Source: Fusarium oxysporum f. sp. lycopersici 4287
Taxonomy: Eukaryota > Ascomycota > Sordariomycetes > Hypocreales > Nectriaceae
Direction: 5' to 3'
DNA: 64,000 bases
Assembly (NCBI RefSeq): GCF_000149955.1
Contig: NC_030994.1
Coordinates: 2,472,366 to 2,536,365 of the forward strand
Position 1 is the stretch's first letter. Each line of letters begins with the position of its first letter. Below are positions 22,481 through 33,979 of the stretch, in pieces. The translations under genes and the position numbers were made by a program. The notes beneath the pieces are model-generated. The model was given only the letters and a program-made list of their open reading frames with translations, did not search any database and was not told the DNA's origin.

Positions 22481-24528
22481 ATGAAAATCCCATTCCTGTT
22501 ACTGGCCTCCAGTATTCATTATATTTCGATATCAGCCAGTCCCATATTCGAGGAGTTCTTTTCTCCGAGCGTTGGTACCAGAGGAGCTGTTGCTTCAGAG
22601 GCTCAAGAATGTAGCTACATCGGGAGAGATTTATTAGCACGAGGTGTAAGACTTCTCACCTATTCTACATATAAACGTACTAACCAACTATCCAGGGCAA
22701 TGCTGTCGATGCCATGATCGGAACGACATTCTGTGTTGGTGTTATCGGCATGTACCACTCCGGCATTGGAGGTGGTGGTTTCATGATTGTGCGTGACAAG
22801 AAGGGCAACTACGAAGCAATCGACTTCAGAGAATCAGCCCCCGCAGCAGCATTTGAGGACATGTACCAAGGAAATGTGAACGGCAGCATCTACGGAGGAC
22901 TTTCTGTTGGTGTGCCAGGCGAAGTCCGTGGGTTTGAGTACGCACACAAGAAATACGGCGTATGAACCACAGACACACTGAAAGTTTACCACAAGCTAAC
23001 AATGTAAACAGAGTCTTCCATGGAAAACAGTTTTACAAGGGGCTATTAAGGTGGCTCAGGATGGATTCATAGGTAAGCCCAAGGAGAGTAGAGAGACAAA
23101 GAGTTACAAGCTTACAAATGTCAGTCAATGCCGACATGGCAAGGTTTATCGAAAAGACCATCAGAGACCATCACAACTTCTTTGTTGAGGATCCCTCATG
23201 GGCAGAAGATTTTACTCGAAATGGTATGTCTTTCCACAGCCAACGCTGGGACCAGGGCTCACAGGTAGCAGGACAGCTTATCCCTGAAGGAGAGAAGATG
23301 ACAAGACGACGATACGCCCGGTAGGTTAAGGTTCGACGTGAAGTTTCAATCTAGCTAACAAACCCAGTACACTTCAAGCTATCGCAGAGCATGGCGCTGA
23401 TGCCTTTTATACCGGCGCTTTCGGTAAGACAAGCCTGCATCTGAGAATTGAGTTGATAATAACACGGCACAGCTGAGAGCATGGTTAAGACCATCCAAGA
23501 AACAAACGGTACCATCACACTGGATGACTATAAGAACTACGATGTAATTTCTCGAGAGGTTCTTCACACTGAGTACAAAGGCTATGATGTCTACGGCATC
23601 AGCTCTCCAGCCGGTGGTGCCGTGTCACTCAATATCCTGAACACCATGAACGGCTACACGCACCAAGACGAGGATCGCAATACAACACTGCACATCTACA
23701 TTGAAGCCATGAAATTCGCATACGGAGCTCGTCTGCATCTTGGCGATCCTGACTTTGTAGATGGCGTTCCTGAGCTTGAACACGAGATGCTCAATGCCAC
23801 AACGGCGGAGAAGATCCGGCGCAAGATCGATCCTCGGAAGACCCAGAAGATTGAGAAGTATGATCCCGATGGAATCTACTCATCTGATGGGCATGGAACT
23901 TCACACGTCGTCACTGCAGATGGCGATGGTATGGCTGTGTCGCTGACAACCACCGTCAACCTCATCTTTGGATCTTTCCTCATGGATCCCCTCACTGGTG
24001 TGATTCTGTAAGTGTTTCTAATCTCTTGAGTCTCTACACCCATAGACTGACCATTACAGAAACAACGAAATGAATGACTTCTCTATTCCAGGAGTTCCTA
24101 ACGAGTTTGGCTTCGCCCCAGCAGAAGCGAACTTCATTCGTCCAAACAAGCGCCCCCTGTCCTCATGCACACCTCTCATTGTATCCAACAAAGACGGTTC
24201 TCTCTTCGCCGTCATCGGAGCCGCAGGGGGCTCACGTATTATCTCCGCTACGACTCAAGTCGCTTGGCGTGTATTGACATCTCCATCATGGTCTATCAAG
24301 GATGCTGTTCGTGAGCCCCGTGTTCACAACCAGCTCATCCCGAATACACTACTCGTGGAGAAGAAGTTCAGTTCATACGATGTTCCATCGCTGGTAGAGC
24401 GAGGGCATAATATCACTTGGGTCGATGAGGGACTCAGCACAGTTCAAGCGTTGACGAGGGATTCGGCTGGTGTTTTTGAGGTTGCGCCTGAGCCTAGACA
24501 GAAGAACAGTGGCGGTGTGACATTGTAG
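22481..24528 (+). CDS. Gamma-glutamyltransferase, secreted or vacuolar, 565 aa
   Basis: Ntn-hydrolase that transfers or hydrolyses the gamma-glutamyl group of glutathione. Eight exons fit in phase: 22481-22645, 22696-22959, 23012-23072, 23125-23223, 23272-23320, 23368-23423, 23473-24007 and 24060-24528, with introns of 47-52 nt. Residues 1-20 are a signal peptide (MKIPFLLLASSIHYIS...). Family motifs follow: ARGGNAVDA, SGIGGGGFM, DFRESAP, SVGVPGEVRG and LPWKTVLQ. The autocleavage site is the threonine of GHGTSHVV, Thr374, followed by SLTTTVNL. The small subunit has the substrate-binding motifs RPLSSCTP and GAAGGSRI. The length matches fungal GGTs. The intron at 23224-23271 is 48 nt without an in-frame stop, and its true acceptor lies 7 nt beyond an earlier CAG. 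It is convergent with ALG11. Confidence 0.92.
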
Positions 24529-24728
24529 ACAGCACAGGAAGAGATGGAAGCATCCATGGTTATATTCCTGATTGAGCGATCAACACTTCTAGAGGGACAC
24601 AACATACAATATAGAACATTGACTAGATCATGCCCAAGCTTTGTGCTTGCTATATTAATTTCTCTAAGCTGTCACTTCTCTCGCTAGAATCTTAGAAAAG
24701 GGGTATCCTTAGTCTATCTCCAAAAATT

Positions 24729-26473
24729 CTACGCTTTTTGTTTCGCAAGTGACACCAAACGTGCCATCTGAACCGTCCACTTCCTTGCAAACTCCTCCTC
24801 GGTGAATCTCTTTGCCGACTCTCGTGCACGCAGGCGAACTGCCAGAGGATCTGGTAGTGACAAAGCCTTCTCGTAGCCCTCTGCGAATTCTTCTTCTGTC
24901 GTTGCGTGAAAACCTATTCCATTGGTTAGCAAGATCTCAACATAGCATTTTCAGTCAGCGTACCAGTTGGCTGGCCATCGATTGGCACGACGATATCGAA
25001 TTTGGGCCCAGCACTGTCGTGAACCACGGAAATGAGTCCAGCAGCTTGGTATTCAACGACACCAATTCCGAAGTGCTCATTCCACATGCCGTTGACACCC
25101 ACAGATGCTCTTCTTAACCAGTCCAGAACATCTGACCATGGGGCATCGAGGTGGAACTTGACACTGTCTTTGATGCCAAGCTCATTGGCGAGAAGTCGCA
25201 GCTCGTAAACACGCTTTGAGTCTGAGTCGTCTCGCACGCTTCCGATGAGAATCAGCTGTGCTCCCTTGGATGCCTCGCTCTTGGTCTTAAGGAAGGTAGC
25301 GAATGACCGCATGATGAGCTGGTGGTTCTTTTCTGGTCGAAACTGGGCGAGGTAGACAATGGCTTTTTCTCGTCGCTTCTCACTTTCTTCGGAAACTTCG
25401 ACCTCGCGCTCCATTTCTCGGACAGCGGTGGGAGGGTAGACAACTGCGATCGGATCTGTCTTGCTCTTCTGTTTGCGATAGGGGCCCCATAGGCTCTTGA
25501 TGTGACCTTGAGTCCAGGTCGAGTTCGTCATGACAATATCAACCGTTGAGCCGACCCAGGAGTACAGAAGGGCAAAAAGTTTCCAATAATTCTTCTTGGC
25601 GAAACCCTGAGCTCCAGCACCCTTACCAGCATGCGCGCCCTGAGTTCCCGAGGCAGCCGTTGAATCGAGCGAGTCGAGCATGTCGGTAGAAATCGTAGGA
25701 TAGTGCACATATGCCCCTGTCGGAACCTTGGGGAAGAGAAACTTGCATAGACCGAGAGCGAAGGCGTAGCCCATCGTGTCGACAAAGACGTCCGGGACCA
25801 GTAGTGAGAATGCATCCCAAGCCAAAACGACCGAGCCGATTGATTGGCCCAGCAGCGTAAAGTGAGGCCATGTCGAGGGGAGTACCCAGTCCCGCTTGGA
25901 AAGGTAGAGGAACGTTATCGTAGGAGCATGAAGCTCAATATTGAATCTCGTCTTAACACAGTGTAAGCATGTCGTGGCCCCAGGGTCAAGTTTCCAGGCC
26001 GTATACCTTGACTCGATTCAGGATCGCATCCTTTGTCACATTGTGATCGCCTGTGTACACCACACATTTGGCTTTCGGCCAACGATCTTGTGTGGCCCGA
26101 ATCGCGGCCCAGAGCACTCGCTCTCCGCCACCTCCAGCATTGCTTCCTCATATTAGCTAGGTCCCACGGTAGGTTATATCATAACATACCAGAACGGATG
26201 GAAGAAACCAACGATCCCAGACCAATCCTTTTGCGAGCTCAGAGTGCTTTGAAGATTATCGTCGACGTCGAATACGAGTTTCGTCGCTGCGGTGCCTTGA
26301 GGGTCCTTGGCACGGGCATCTTTATCCTCCTGTGTCATGAGGGCCAGAAGATGTGCGTGACGACCTTCTGTTCGTTTTCGAAGCGACCATCCTAGGACCC
26401 GTCGAAGAAGTCCGCCTATTAGAGGTAGAGCTATCAGAATGGCCAGAGGCACAAGCGTCGCTAGGGACGCCAT
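24729..26473 (-). CDS. ALG11: ALG11 alpha-1,2-mannosyltransferase, 530 aa
   Basis: GDP-mannose-dependent enzyme of the ER membrane that adds the fourth and fifth mannoses to the dolichol-linked N-glycan precursor on the cytosolic face. Four exons: 26190-26473, 26007-26142, 24964-25951 and 24729-24913; introns are 47, 55 and 50 nt. The N-terminus has one membrane anchor ([20 protein letters not shown]). Then come [18 protein letters not shown] across the first intron, [31 protein letters not shown], and the GT4 signature [15 protein letters not shown] with its two glutamates. The family order and length agree. The first intron ends at AAG, not at the nearer GAG three bases upstream. It is convergent with GGT and divergent from COX18. 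Confidence 0.94.
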
Positions 26474-27567
26474 CGTCGTGGCCGTATTTCGCGGTCAGGA
26501 GACGGTAGTGTCGGGAAGGCTGTTCGGGGGAGTCGCAGGGGAATCGAGAAGCTATGAAAGACACGTAAAGGAAATGCTTCGAACAGCGATATTTATATGG
26601 CCTAAGGGGCGTGAGGTTGTCAGCTTTTGGTAGCGAAAGGCTACCATGAACGAGAGTGTGTGGGATGATAGTGTGACGTCTCCAGCTGGCCAGACCAGGT
26701 CTCAAAAAGTTGAGGTTCCCTTGGTGGGGGATAGGCACCGACACCGCCAGAGGAACCGAAGCTAAGCTTTTGGATGCTGCTGTAAGCTCCAAAGCTCAGT
26801 ATCTGACCCACCGTAGCTGCGCAAGCTACAGGGGGTTGAAGGCTCCTGACCCTTGTCGCTGGACCCCTTCTTTAGATTCGGTAGTCCGCGGAGAGAACTT
26901 ATGATAGCTCTGCTCCCTTTGGGGGTATTTACAGGCTCCAGAAAGTTAGAAAGTACATAACTTTTTAAGAATACGAGATCAAGGATTGAACGGACCAACC
27001 AGGGCTCGTCCTGCGTTCAACGGAATAATTATGGTCAAGGGACTTCCTTATTTAATAATAAGGCCACGTCTTCTCACTCAAGGCAAAGTTATTCTGGTTT
27101 GAAGAACTTTTCATATAAATCCACAAGTACTTATATATTTTGTCATCAATGATGAAGCCTGGCTATTCTATGGGCTCTTTTATTAACTTATAACGATATT
27201 TGCTATAACTATCCAAAGTGAGTAAGAGTGTAGTGTATAAGTGGATAAGCAAATTTCATCCTCAAGACTTTCAAGAGTTATTGAATCATGCTACAGAAAC
27301 GGAATCTGTAAGTTAAGACTAGCACTGATCATTTGATCATACTTGGAGAGATAGAGTACTAGTGAATATATTGCATCTGACTATTGTCCCGTACTGTGGT
27401 TATACGATGACTATCGAGATCTATTCAACGGGTGAAGCGTTAGCGCTGATTGGCTGGGAATACAGAAAAATAGCCCCAGTTCGACTTCATCTCATGGGCT
27501 TTCAAGACTCGCTCATACCATCACCAAATCCTCAATTGCACCCACAACCACGGTACTATGGGCCAAA
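26474..27567. other. Divergent promoter region, ALG11 and COX18 genes
   Basis: About 1.1 kb. From roughly 26930 to 27360 it is A/T-rich and lacks any open structure, which may be decayed repeat DNA. Two small hairpins (near 26629-26645 and 26815-26832) are seen. No gene is supported. Confidence 0.55.
27449..27453 (-). promoter_or_regulatory. Inverted CCAAT box upstream of COX18
   Basis: GATTGGC (CCAAT on the minus strand) lies about 115 bases upstream of the COX18 ATG. CCAAT sites are common in front of fungal respiratory genes. Confidence 0.35.
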
Positions 27568-28629
27568 ATGTCCCTTCTGAGACGAACTGCTCATTCCATA
27601 TCGCCTCATGCTAGGCCATCACTCTCAGCCATCAACACAACACGCCGCATCTCACATCCAGCCATTCTCAGCTCATTAACTTCATCGCCATACGCCAACC
27701 GCAGAAACTTCTCCGTCGCTTCTGCGCTCGGTGAAACAGTCACCGTCACAGCCGATGCCCTCAGCTGGGCTCATAGCGCGGGCGTGCCATGGTATGTGGC
27801 CATCCCACTACTTGCCGTGGGCGTCAACGCAACCATCCGATTCCCTCTTCAACTATACAGCGCTCGTTTGCGGGAGGCCAGAAAACCATTGGATCCTCTT
27901 ATCACAGCTTGGACTCGTCGGCATATGATGGATAGGAGCTTAAACGACCCTGAGCTTCCAGAGCGTGTGAGATCGCTTCGCATTGCAGGTGCTGTTGAAA
28001 AGTCAAGACGGAGAATATTAAAGACCTGGGGTCTCCAGCGCTGGAAAAGTATGGCACCTTTACTTGGAATGGTTCCCTTTGTCACCATATCTGAGGCTCT
28101 ACGAAGGAAATGTGGTGCACCCCTGGGTTGGATCAGTCACAAGATTGGCCTAGGCAATACTGGTCTAGGGCCTTCGAGCAGCATGTTTGACCAGTCCTTG
28201 GTGGACGGAGGCTTATTCTGGTTCACCGATCTAGCGTCTGCGGACCCTTATTACGGGCTGCCTATCATCTGTTCGTGCATTCTGGTATGGAGTATATGGG
28301 CGAGGATGCCCAAGGAACAACTCCAGGCACTGTTGCGAATCCAGCCTCCAGGCTCCAAGATGATGGTCACTTCCAGGCTACAACAACTTCTGGGCCGTGT
28401 CATGCTTATGATGCCCCTACTGCCACTCCTCTTTGCCGATTTGCCAAGCGCTATCTTCCTTTACTGGGGTACATCATTTGCGCTTACCCGCGTCAATGAC
28501 TTCTTTATACAACGTCTTGTTCCACCAAAGATGCCAGACCTGAGGGCACCTAAGCCGTTGAAAGAATTTCCTTTCGTGTTGAAAGACCAATCACGGATTG
28601 CAAAGACATCAGGCAAAAAGAACAATTGA
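27568..28629 (+). CDS. COX18: COX18/OXA2-type mitochondrial membrane insertase, 353 aa
   Basis: Member of the Oxa1/YidC/Alb3 family, in the Cox18 branch that exports the C-terminal tail of Cox2 across the mitochondrial inner membrane. It is a single exon. Residues 1-45 form an Arg/Ser-rich presequence (MSLLRRTAHSISPH...). Hydrophobic segments follow at about residues 70-95 (WYVAIPLLAVGVNATIRFPL, the typical first Oxa1 helix with its arginine), 160-175 (MAPLLGMVPFVTISEAL), 225-250, and 270-310 (LMMPLLPLLFADLPSAIFLYW). A basic C-terminus ends the protein. It is shorter than Oxa1 and lacks the long ribosome-binding tail, which favours Cox18. It is convergent with the syntaxin gene over 130 bases. 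Confidence 0.85.
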   Translation: MSLLRRTAHSISPHARPSLSAINTTRRISHPAILSSLTSSPYANRRNFSVASALGETVTVTADALSWAHSAGVPWYVAIPLLAVGVNATIRFPLQLYSARLREARKPLDPLITAWTRRHMMDRSLNDPELPERVRSLRIAGAVEKSRRRILKTWGLQRWKSMAPLLGMVPFVTISEALRRKCGAPLGWISHKIGLGNTGLGPSSSMFDQSLVDGGLFWFTDLASADPYYGLPIICSCILVWSIWARMPKEQLQALLRIQPPGSKMMVTSRLQQLLGRVMLMMPLLPLLFADLPSAIFLYWGTSFALTRVNDFFIQRLVPPKMPDLRAPKPLKEFPFVLKDQSRIAKTSGKKNN

Positions 28630-28759
28630 TTAAGCGTTTATCTGTAACTACCAATGTAGACTCATGGGAAAAATTCGATGTATACCTAGGAAACTCCGAT
28701 AGACGCCTCAAGAACAAGAACGGGCCACCCATAATCGTCAGACGCTGCGCTCTAATAAT

Positions 28760-29594
28760 CTAGTCAAGGACAATAGCCAGAATAACAATGGTCAAAATGA
28801 CGGCGAGGATCAGCAACAGGCAGCAGCTCTTGTTGCGGGCTGCCTTCTGATACCGCGCGGCCTGTCGGTTCTCAACATCAGCTTGCCGCGTGTCGTCGCG
28901 GACGTTCTCAACATTGTCTGCGATCGTTCCAAGCTGCTCTCCCTGCTCATTGACGATTTGCGCCACTTGTCGGAAGAGAACGTTCAAGTCGCCGACACCC
29001 TGCTCAATGTTGCGGATCTCCTCCTCGCGCTCAATGATCAGGGCTTCCTGGAAGTCGACCTCGTCTTGGGGTGCGAGCTGGGAGACTTGTTCTTGTTGCT
29101 GTAGTTGCTCAAGCTGATTGCCAGACTGGGGACCTTCGGCGTGTTCGCCCTCCTGCGCCGCACGGGCGGCGGTAACGGATGCGCGCTCTTTTTCGAGGGC
29201 TTTTCGCTGAAGGCTTTGGAATTCTTGGAGCGCTGCTTGGAAGTCGCTCGAGACCTTTGTTTGCTCGTACTTTTGTTGTTTCTGGATAGAATTAGTATGC
29301 GACAAAGAATTCGAGACGTATTCATACTGTCAATTCTTCCCAAGTTTGAAGACGCTTGACGCCCTCGCCGATCTCTCTGCACATATCTCTCGTCTTATCC
29401 ATGCTGTTGTGGACTCGTTCCCGCAGGCGCGGGGTATCCTTTCGTGTTCCCAGGACATTAACATCGTTGGCGAGCTTTCGATTGCTGCTGAGGAGGGTTT
29501 GAAGCTTGCTCTTGAGATCGTATTGAAGTTCTTGGAAAGCAGGGTCGTCACTGTAGCCGCCGCCGCGGCGCCCGGATTCGAGATCGTACGACAT
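28760..29594 (-). CDS. Pep12/Vam3-like syntaxin (Qa-SNARE), 262 aa
   Basis: Tail-anchored Qa-SNARE, probably of endosomes or the vacuole, acting in membrane fusion. Two exons: 29328-29594 and 28760-29281, with a 46-nt intron in phase 0. The N-terminal half is a three-helix syntaxin domain (LKSKLQTLLSSNRKLANDV near residue 30). A charged Gln-rich linker follows at about 115-160, then the SNARE motif EALIIEREEEIRNIEQ ... LNVLFRQVAQIV with its zero-layer glutamine, and ENVRDDTRQADVENRQAAR. The protein ends in a 20-residue membrane anchor (CCLLLILAVILTIVILAIVL) preceded by KAARNKS. This arrangement matches fungal Pep12 proteins; I cannot exclude assignment to the closely related Vam3 group. It is divergent from NDC1. 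Confidence 0.85.
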
Positions 29595-30205
29595 GATTAT
29601 GGTTGATGATGTGAGGTCGAAAGGAAGAGTCGCGTGGATGTAGGTCGGGCCTTGACCATGGACTTCAGCCGGACCTTCCTCCTACTAGCGCCGGAAAAGT
29701 GGACAGACAGAAAGTCTGGTACAACCACAGAGTCGCTAACCAAAGAAGACGGCTAGTTTTTGTTGATGCAAGACAAGAAAATGAATGCGCACGCAAGCGT
29801 CAAATTCGCTATTTTGATCACCAACTTATTCCCTCAATATGACGTTGAGGAACAAGAGGGAACAAGACACCAGACCTGCTGCCTTGTTCCAGTAGAAGGT
29901 GGCTGAGGTTTCATTAGTAGTTACAGCGCCCTGCAAACATACGTAATTCGATATGCGTCTCAGTCTAAGATAGGTAGCCAACCAGAGCGGGGCCGGACCT
30001 GGTGCTATCAGCACGTGACAGATAATGACGGAGCTTGGACCTTAGCGTTTCTGCGAGCGGGTCGTTGCTTCTTGGAGATTTTTGTTATTTACTTGGGGTG
30101 CTTGAGCTTAGAGCTTCCATTGTTAGTCTCTCTTTGAATCAACCCACGACATCATCGCCCAACAACGTCTCGAGCTCTTCTTTATCCCGGGGATGCGCTG
30201 TCAAG
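29595..30205. other. Divergent promoter region, syntaxin and NDC1 genes
   Basis: 611 bases between outward-facing start codons; no coding frame or clear motif. Confidence 0.55.
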
Positions 30206-32175
30206 ATGGCGCCTACCACGGTTAGAAAAGCGCCTTACAAGGACTTTCTGCAGCCTGCTCTTCACAGACGATTCACTTCTACGGCGACTGTTTTGCTGCT
30301 TGTGTCCTATTTGCTAGCGGTCGTCCTGGACGGCTGGAAATCTTGTAAGTCGAATTCATTTGAGTTTTCATTTGCGCCAACACTAAATCTCATTGTTTAG
30401 ACTTTTGGTCTTGGTTTCCCATTGGCCCTGTTGGCGTACGAACCGCCTTCATCTTCACATGTGGCCTTGCGATCGTCGTTCTCCGAATAGCAAACTACCA
30501 CGTTGGCCTACGAACCACTGGCCCCGGCTTCCAGACCCTCCGCAACACCATTACCCAGCTTCAGACATACGAGACCTTGTTTTGGTATGGCTTCTCCAGC
30601 CTGTTGTTCAGCCATGTGTTCCTATGGGCAATGCCTAAGCCGGCAAACCTCTCTTGGATCACTTACTTCAGCGGTGACCGCGCGAGACTGAACGAGAGGC
30701 CGCTCTTCTTGCTTGCGTATATGGTCTCGTGTGCCATTACGCAAACCTTCAACCATTACCGAAAGGACACCGATCGTCTGGTCCTCGCATCGTCAAAGGG
30801 CAAGAACGAGAAGCAGCCTGACGCGTTGAAGCTGCTGATTACTGCAGTCCCAGCAACATTTGGCGCTTCTCTTTCCGGCGCTGCAAGTGCACTGCCTGTC
30901 GCCTTGATTCTATACTACGCTATACTGCGATCTTTCATCTGGGGATGGGCGCTTATGTTCTTGCGTATCTTCTATAACCTGCCAAAGACCAACATGCTAC
31001 CGCCTAGTTGGCCGAGCGACCTTTGGCTTCTGTTCAGATGTATTGAGGCTGGAACTTTCGTGCATCTGATCTGGAATATTGGTAACTTTGCTTTCTCGAA
31101 ATTCATGGTCAAGGAACCCCTGAAGAACGGCAAGCCTCTTACCTCTGAATCCAAGGACCCCAATGGCAGTCTTTTGAACGGTCTCAAGAGCAAGAAACTC
31201 TCTATTAAGGTGAGATTTGTCACACACGCGCTTTTAGCGGTCATTCCTAATCGTATCTAGGCATTCGCGATGTGGGAGCTTGCAATCATTGCGCAAGGTT
31301 TTGAGACCCGTCGACAGGCTATCTACGAAGACATCGATCGTAAGGATGGACCTATGTGGTCCCAGGTTTACGCCATCTGTATGGAAGTGGTTAAGTCCAT
31401 CGAGACGCGAATTGATACCTACGGCAAAGTTCCCGATGCACCACCCGCTGCGCCTGCCCCGGAACCCAAGCAGCGAGTATCTGCTCCTCTTCGCGACGAT
31501 CCCATCTTTAACAGCCGAGGGGCTTCCAAGACGATGCTAAATGAGGTTGAGAAGCGATTAGGACAGGTCGCACGATCCCCTGGCGAGTCTCCTGTGTCCA
31601 AGTTGAGCCCCATCGCGAAGAAGACATGGAAAGAGGCCAAGGACCGGGTCTTGACGAAGGAGCAGCAGGAACTTGTTGCTCCCGATCACATAAAGAGCCA
31701 GTTTGAAAACTGGACTCTCCAAATGATGGAGGTAGACGCTGTGGCTGCCCTTTTCCAGCAAGATTTCCGAACCCAATTTGCTGCTGCGGTGCTGGGCACC
31801 CCATACGCTGAGCCTACGCTTTGCATCAACGCGATCAACGTGCTTCACCATCTCTCAGTGCACAGCTTGGCAGAAGACCAGTTTGGCAACGTGCATAGAG
31901 ATGTGCCAAGCATTATCCGAACTTTCACATCTGTTATCAAGAAACTGGAGGCCTTCCGCCTGCAGTTCCCATTGCACTGGACTGATGTATCGGGCAAGAG
32001 GATCAGCCCCGAGGTGGAAGAAGTTGTGGACGCTTTGAAGACTGCTCTGCAACAAGTGCTGGCCAAGTTCGAGCCTTATAGCAGCGACCTTAGACTGACG
32101 CTGACTGATATTCGCTTGGCCAAGGAGGCTTCTGCGACTGCAAAGAAGTCTGAGATGGCAGAAGTGGCGCGATAG
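30206..32175 (+). CDS. NDC1: Nucleoporin NDC1, 620 aa
   Basis: Integral membrane nucleoporin that anchors nuclear pore complexes and, in yeasts, also the spindle pole body. Three exons: 30206-30344, 30401-31209 and 31261-32175, with introns of 56 and 51 nt. The N-terminal 270 residues hold about six hydrophobic segments (for example TVLLLVSYLLAVVLDGW, AFIFTCGLAIVVLRIANYHV and LPVALILYYAILRSFIWGW). The signature FWSWFPIGPVGVRTAF follows the first intron. The soluble C-terminal half has AFAMWELAIIAQGFETRR and a Pro/Ala-rich linker, then helical segments such as LCINAINVLHHLSVHSLAED. The order and length fit fungal Ndc1. The second intron is in phase 0 and its only in-frame stop is the TAG of the acceptor itself. 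Confidence 0.9.
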
Positions 32176-32698
32176 GTTAAAGGATGTAAAACACAGGCAT
32201 ATCGGATAGGATATTAATGTATTATGATACCATTGTAACAATTTGGAACACGAGAAAAGTAATTGAGCAACTATTCATAGTATGTATTACAGGAGCTTCA
32301 CATGTTGAAGGTAGCTAATGCAGTGCAATTAAAGATAGTGGGGCCGCAGTGGTACCGTATCAAAACACAGTACCCGTTCTCAGAACGTACTGTAGCCCCA
32401 AGGGTCCTCACCAACAGCCAACCTCTTTCTGTCCAACTCTGGTTACATCAATCGCATCATCACCAAATAGGTCCGCCTTTTGGACATGCCATTCTCAGCC
32501 CAACCCCCTCAACAACTACAGTGACACCACTTACTCACTGTAGTATCTTCATTCACTCGTTCAACTTCTTCTTTAACCTAGTCATGTCCCACTCTGCATC
32601 CCTTTTCTTATTATACTCACGATCCCGGTCATAACGGCCTTTGATTGCATCGCAGCGCATTCGCAACTGCGGCTTTCTTGTGCCCATGGACTAGGAAT
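32176..32698. other. Intergenic region between NDC1 and DLT1
   Basis: 523 bases with the NDC1 3' end and a C/T-rich segment (32400-32640) that is probably the DLT1 leader. No gene is seen. Confidence 0.55.
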
Positions 32699-33979
32699 AT
32701 GGCGCCTCCCGTTTCTCATCGACGGCTTGTCGCCGCTATCGTCTACCGAACTCTTTACCTTCTTCTCTACGTCTGTCTTCTAGGACTGCTAATAGCTACC
32801 CCTGCCGACGCCATTCATCGCTCGTTCCAAAATCGACAGCTCTACAACATCTGGATCGTGATCGCCGCCTACGTTCTCGCCATTGTCATCATTTCCTTCG
32901 TCTTTATCACCCGTCTATATATCAACAAGACCGATCTTGGGTCGATACCGAAAGGATGGGTACCAATCGAGAAGGGGGACCTTCGCTCGACTGTCTATAA
33001 AGTAATTGCACTGGGCCTTGGGCGAAGTGCATCGATCGCATACGAATCGCGCCCCAGGCTTCAAACAGACAACACGGCACCGGATGATGAAACTGTCGAA
33101 ACAAGGGTTAAGCTGGGTTTTGATGGTCCTAGTGGTCCGGCGGAGGAATTGGTGGTGGTGATCCCGCGTAAACAGCCTGTTTGGGGAGATATTGAACATT
33201 ATGGATGGTCCTCACCCAACGCTCCGGATTTACCGAACCTCGAGTACACCACTGTCTTCTCTGAATTACCAAATTTGATCGAGGGCAAAGCTTTGACTCT
33301 TGCGCCTCCTGACCCGACCTCCGATACGAACCCGCCTTTGCTAGATCCAGACGCAGTAGCTCTTCTGCAGCGAACCGCCAACATGAGTCTACGCGATTAC
33401 ATAGTTCACCTGGCTGATTTGGGGGTGATCGAGATGGATTCAACCACTGTTGAATTTCTCTCACACTACGAATACGCACGCTTCTCGAATCGACCAATTT
33501 CCAATGCTCAGTTTAAGGAGCTTATGCATCTTTTTGCCGAGATTCTTCGCGCCATGGAACCCCTGGATCCAGATATTCTAGACGAGCAAGATAATACATC
33601 TTCACCCTCTACCGATGGCGATGACGATGCTAGATCAAGGCTGGGCACGTCTCGCAGTAATTTGGCTCCCTCAGACGCTAGCATCAGTAGCTCTACTCGG
33701 ATACGGCGCCAGCCATCCACGAATACCTGGAACGTTTATGAGACTGCTCCTAACAGCGTGAGGAGCGGATTTACAGGGCCAGGGTCCATATCACGAAGAC
33801 TTAGCAATAATAGTCTTGCGAGAAGTCGGCGTCATTACCCCATGAGCCAACCATCAACCTCCAGCCTTCGATCCAAGTCATCAGCTAGCTCAGGGTCTGT
33901 TATTCGACTTGCGACACGGCACGACTCAACAGACTTACCTTACGTTCTCAGCTTGAGAGATACGACGGCTAGCTACTAA
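32699..33979 (+). CDS. DLT1: DLT1-family membrane protein, 426 aa
   Basis: Fungal protein of the 'defect at low temperature 1' family, named from yeast growth phenotypes; its molecular role is unknown. It is a single exon. Two membrane segments lie near the N-terminus: about residues 14-34 (YRTLYLLLYVCLLGLLIATP) and 47-70 (YNIWIVIAAYVLAIVIISFVF). Next come RLYINKTDLGSIPKGWVPIEKGDL and VYKVIALGLGRSASIAYESRP, conserved in the family. The C-terminal 130 residues are Ser/Arg/Thr-rich and likely disordered. The start at 32699 (MAPPVSHRR) is the first ATG; an upstream in-frame extension has only a TTG. It is followed in tandem by the 206-aa gene. Confidence 0.8.
   Translation: MAPPVSHRRLVAAIVYRTLYLLLYVCLLGLLIATPADAIHRSFQNRQLYNIWIVIAAYVLAIVIISFVFITRLYINKTDLGSIPKGWVPIEKGDLRSTVYKVIALGLGRSASIAYESRPRLQTDNTAPDDETVETRVKLGFDGPSGPAEELVVVIPRKQPVWGDIEHYGWSSPNAPDLPNLEYTTVFSELPNLIEGKALTLAPPDPTSDTNPPLLDPDAVALLQRTANMSLRDYIVHLADLGVIEMDSTTVEFLSHYEYARFSNRPISNAQFKELMHLFAEILRAMEPLDPDILDEQDNTSSPSTDGDDDARSRLGTSRSNLAPSDASISSSTRIRRQPSTNTWNVYETAPNSVRSGFTGPGSISRRLSNNSLARSRRHYPMSQPSTSSLRSKSSASSGSVIRLATRHDSTDLPYVLSLRDTTASY

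Noticed and set aside
28883..29359. Plus-strand frames opposite the syntaxin gene
   Set aside because: They are shadows of the SNARE coding exons, with heptad-like leucine patterns copied from the coiled-coil on the other strand.
32645..32698. N-terminal extension of DLT1
   Set aside because: It would start with TTG, and the family N-terminus fits the ATG at 32699.
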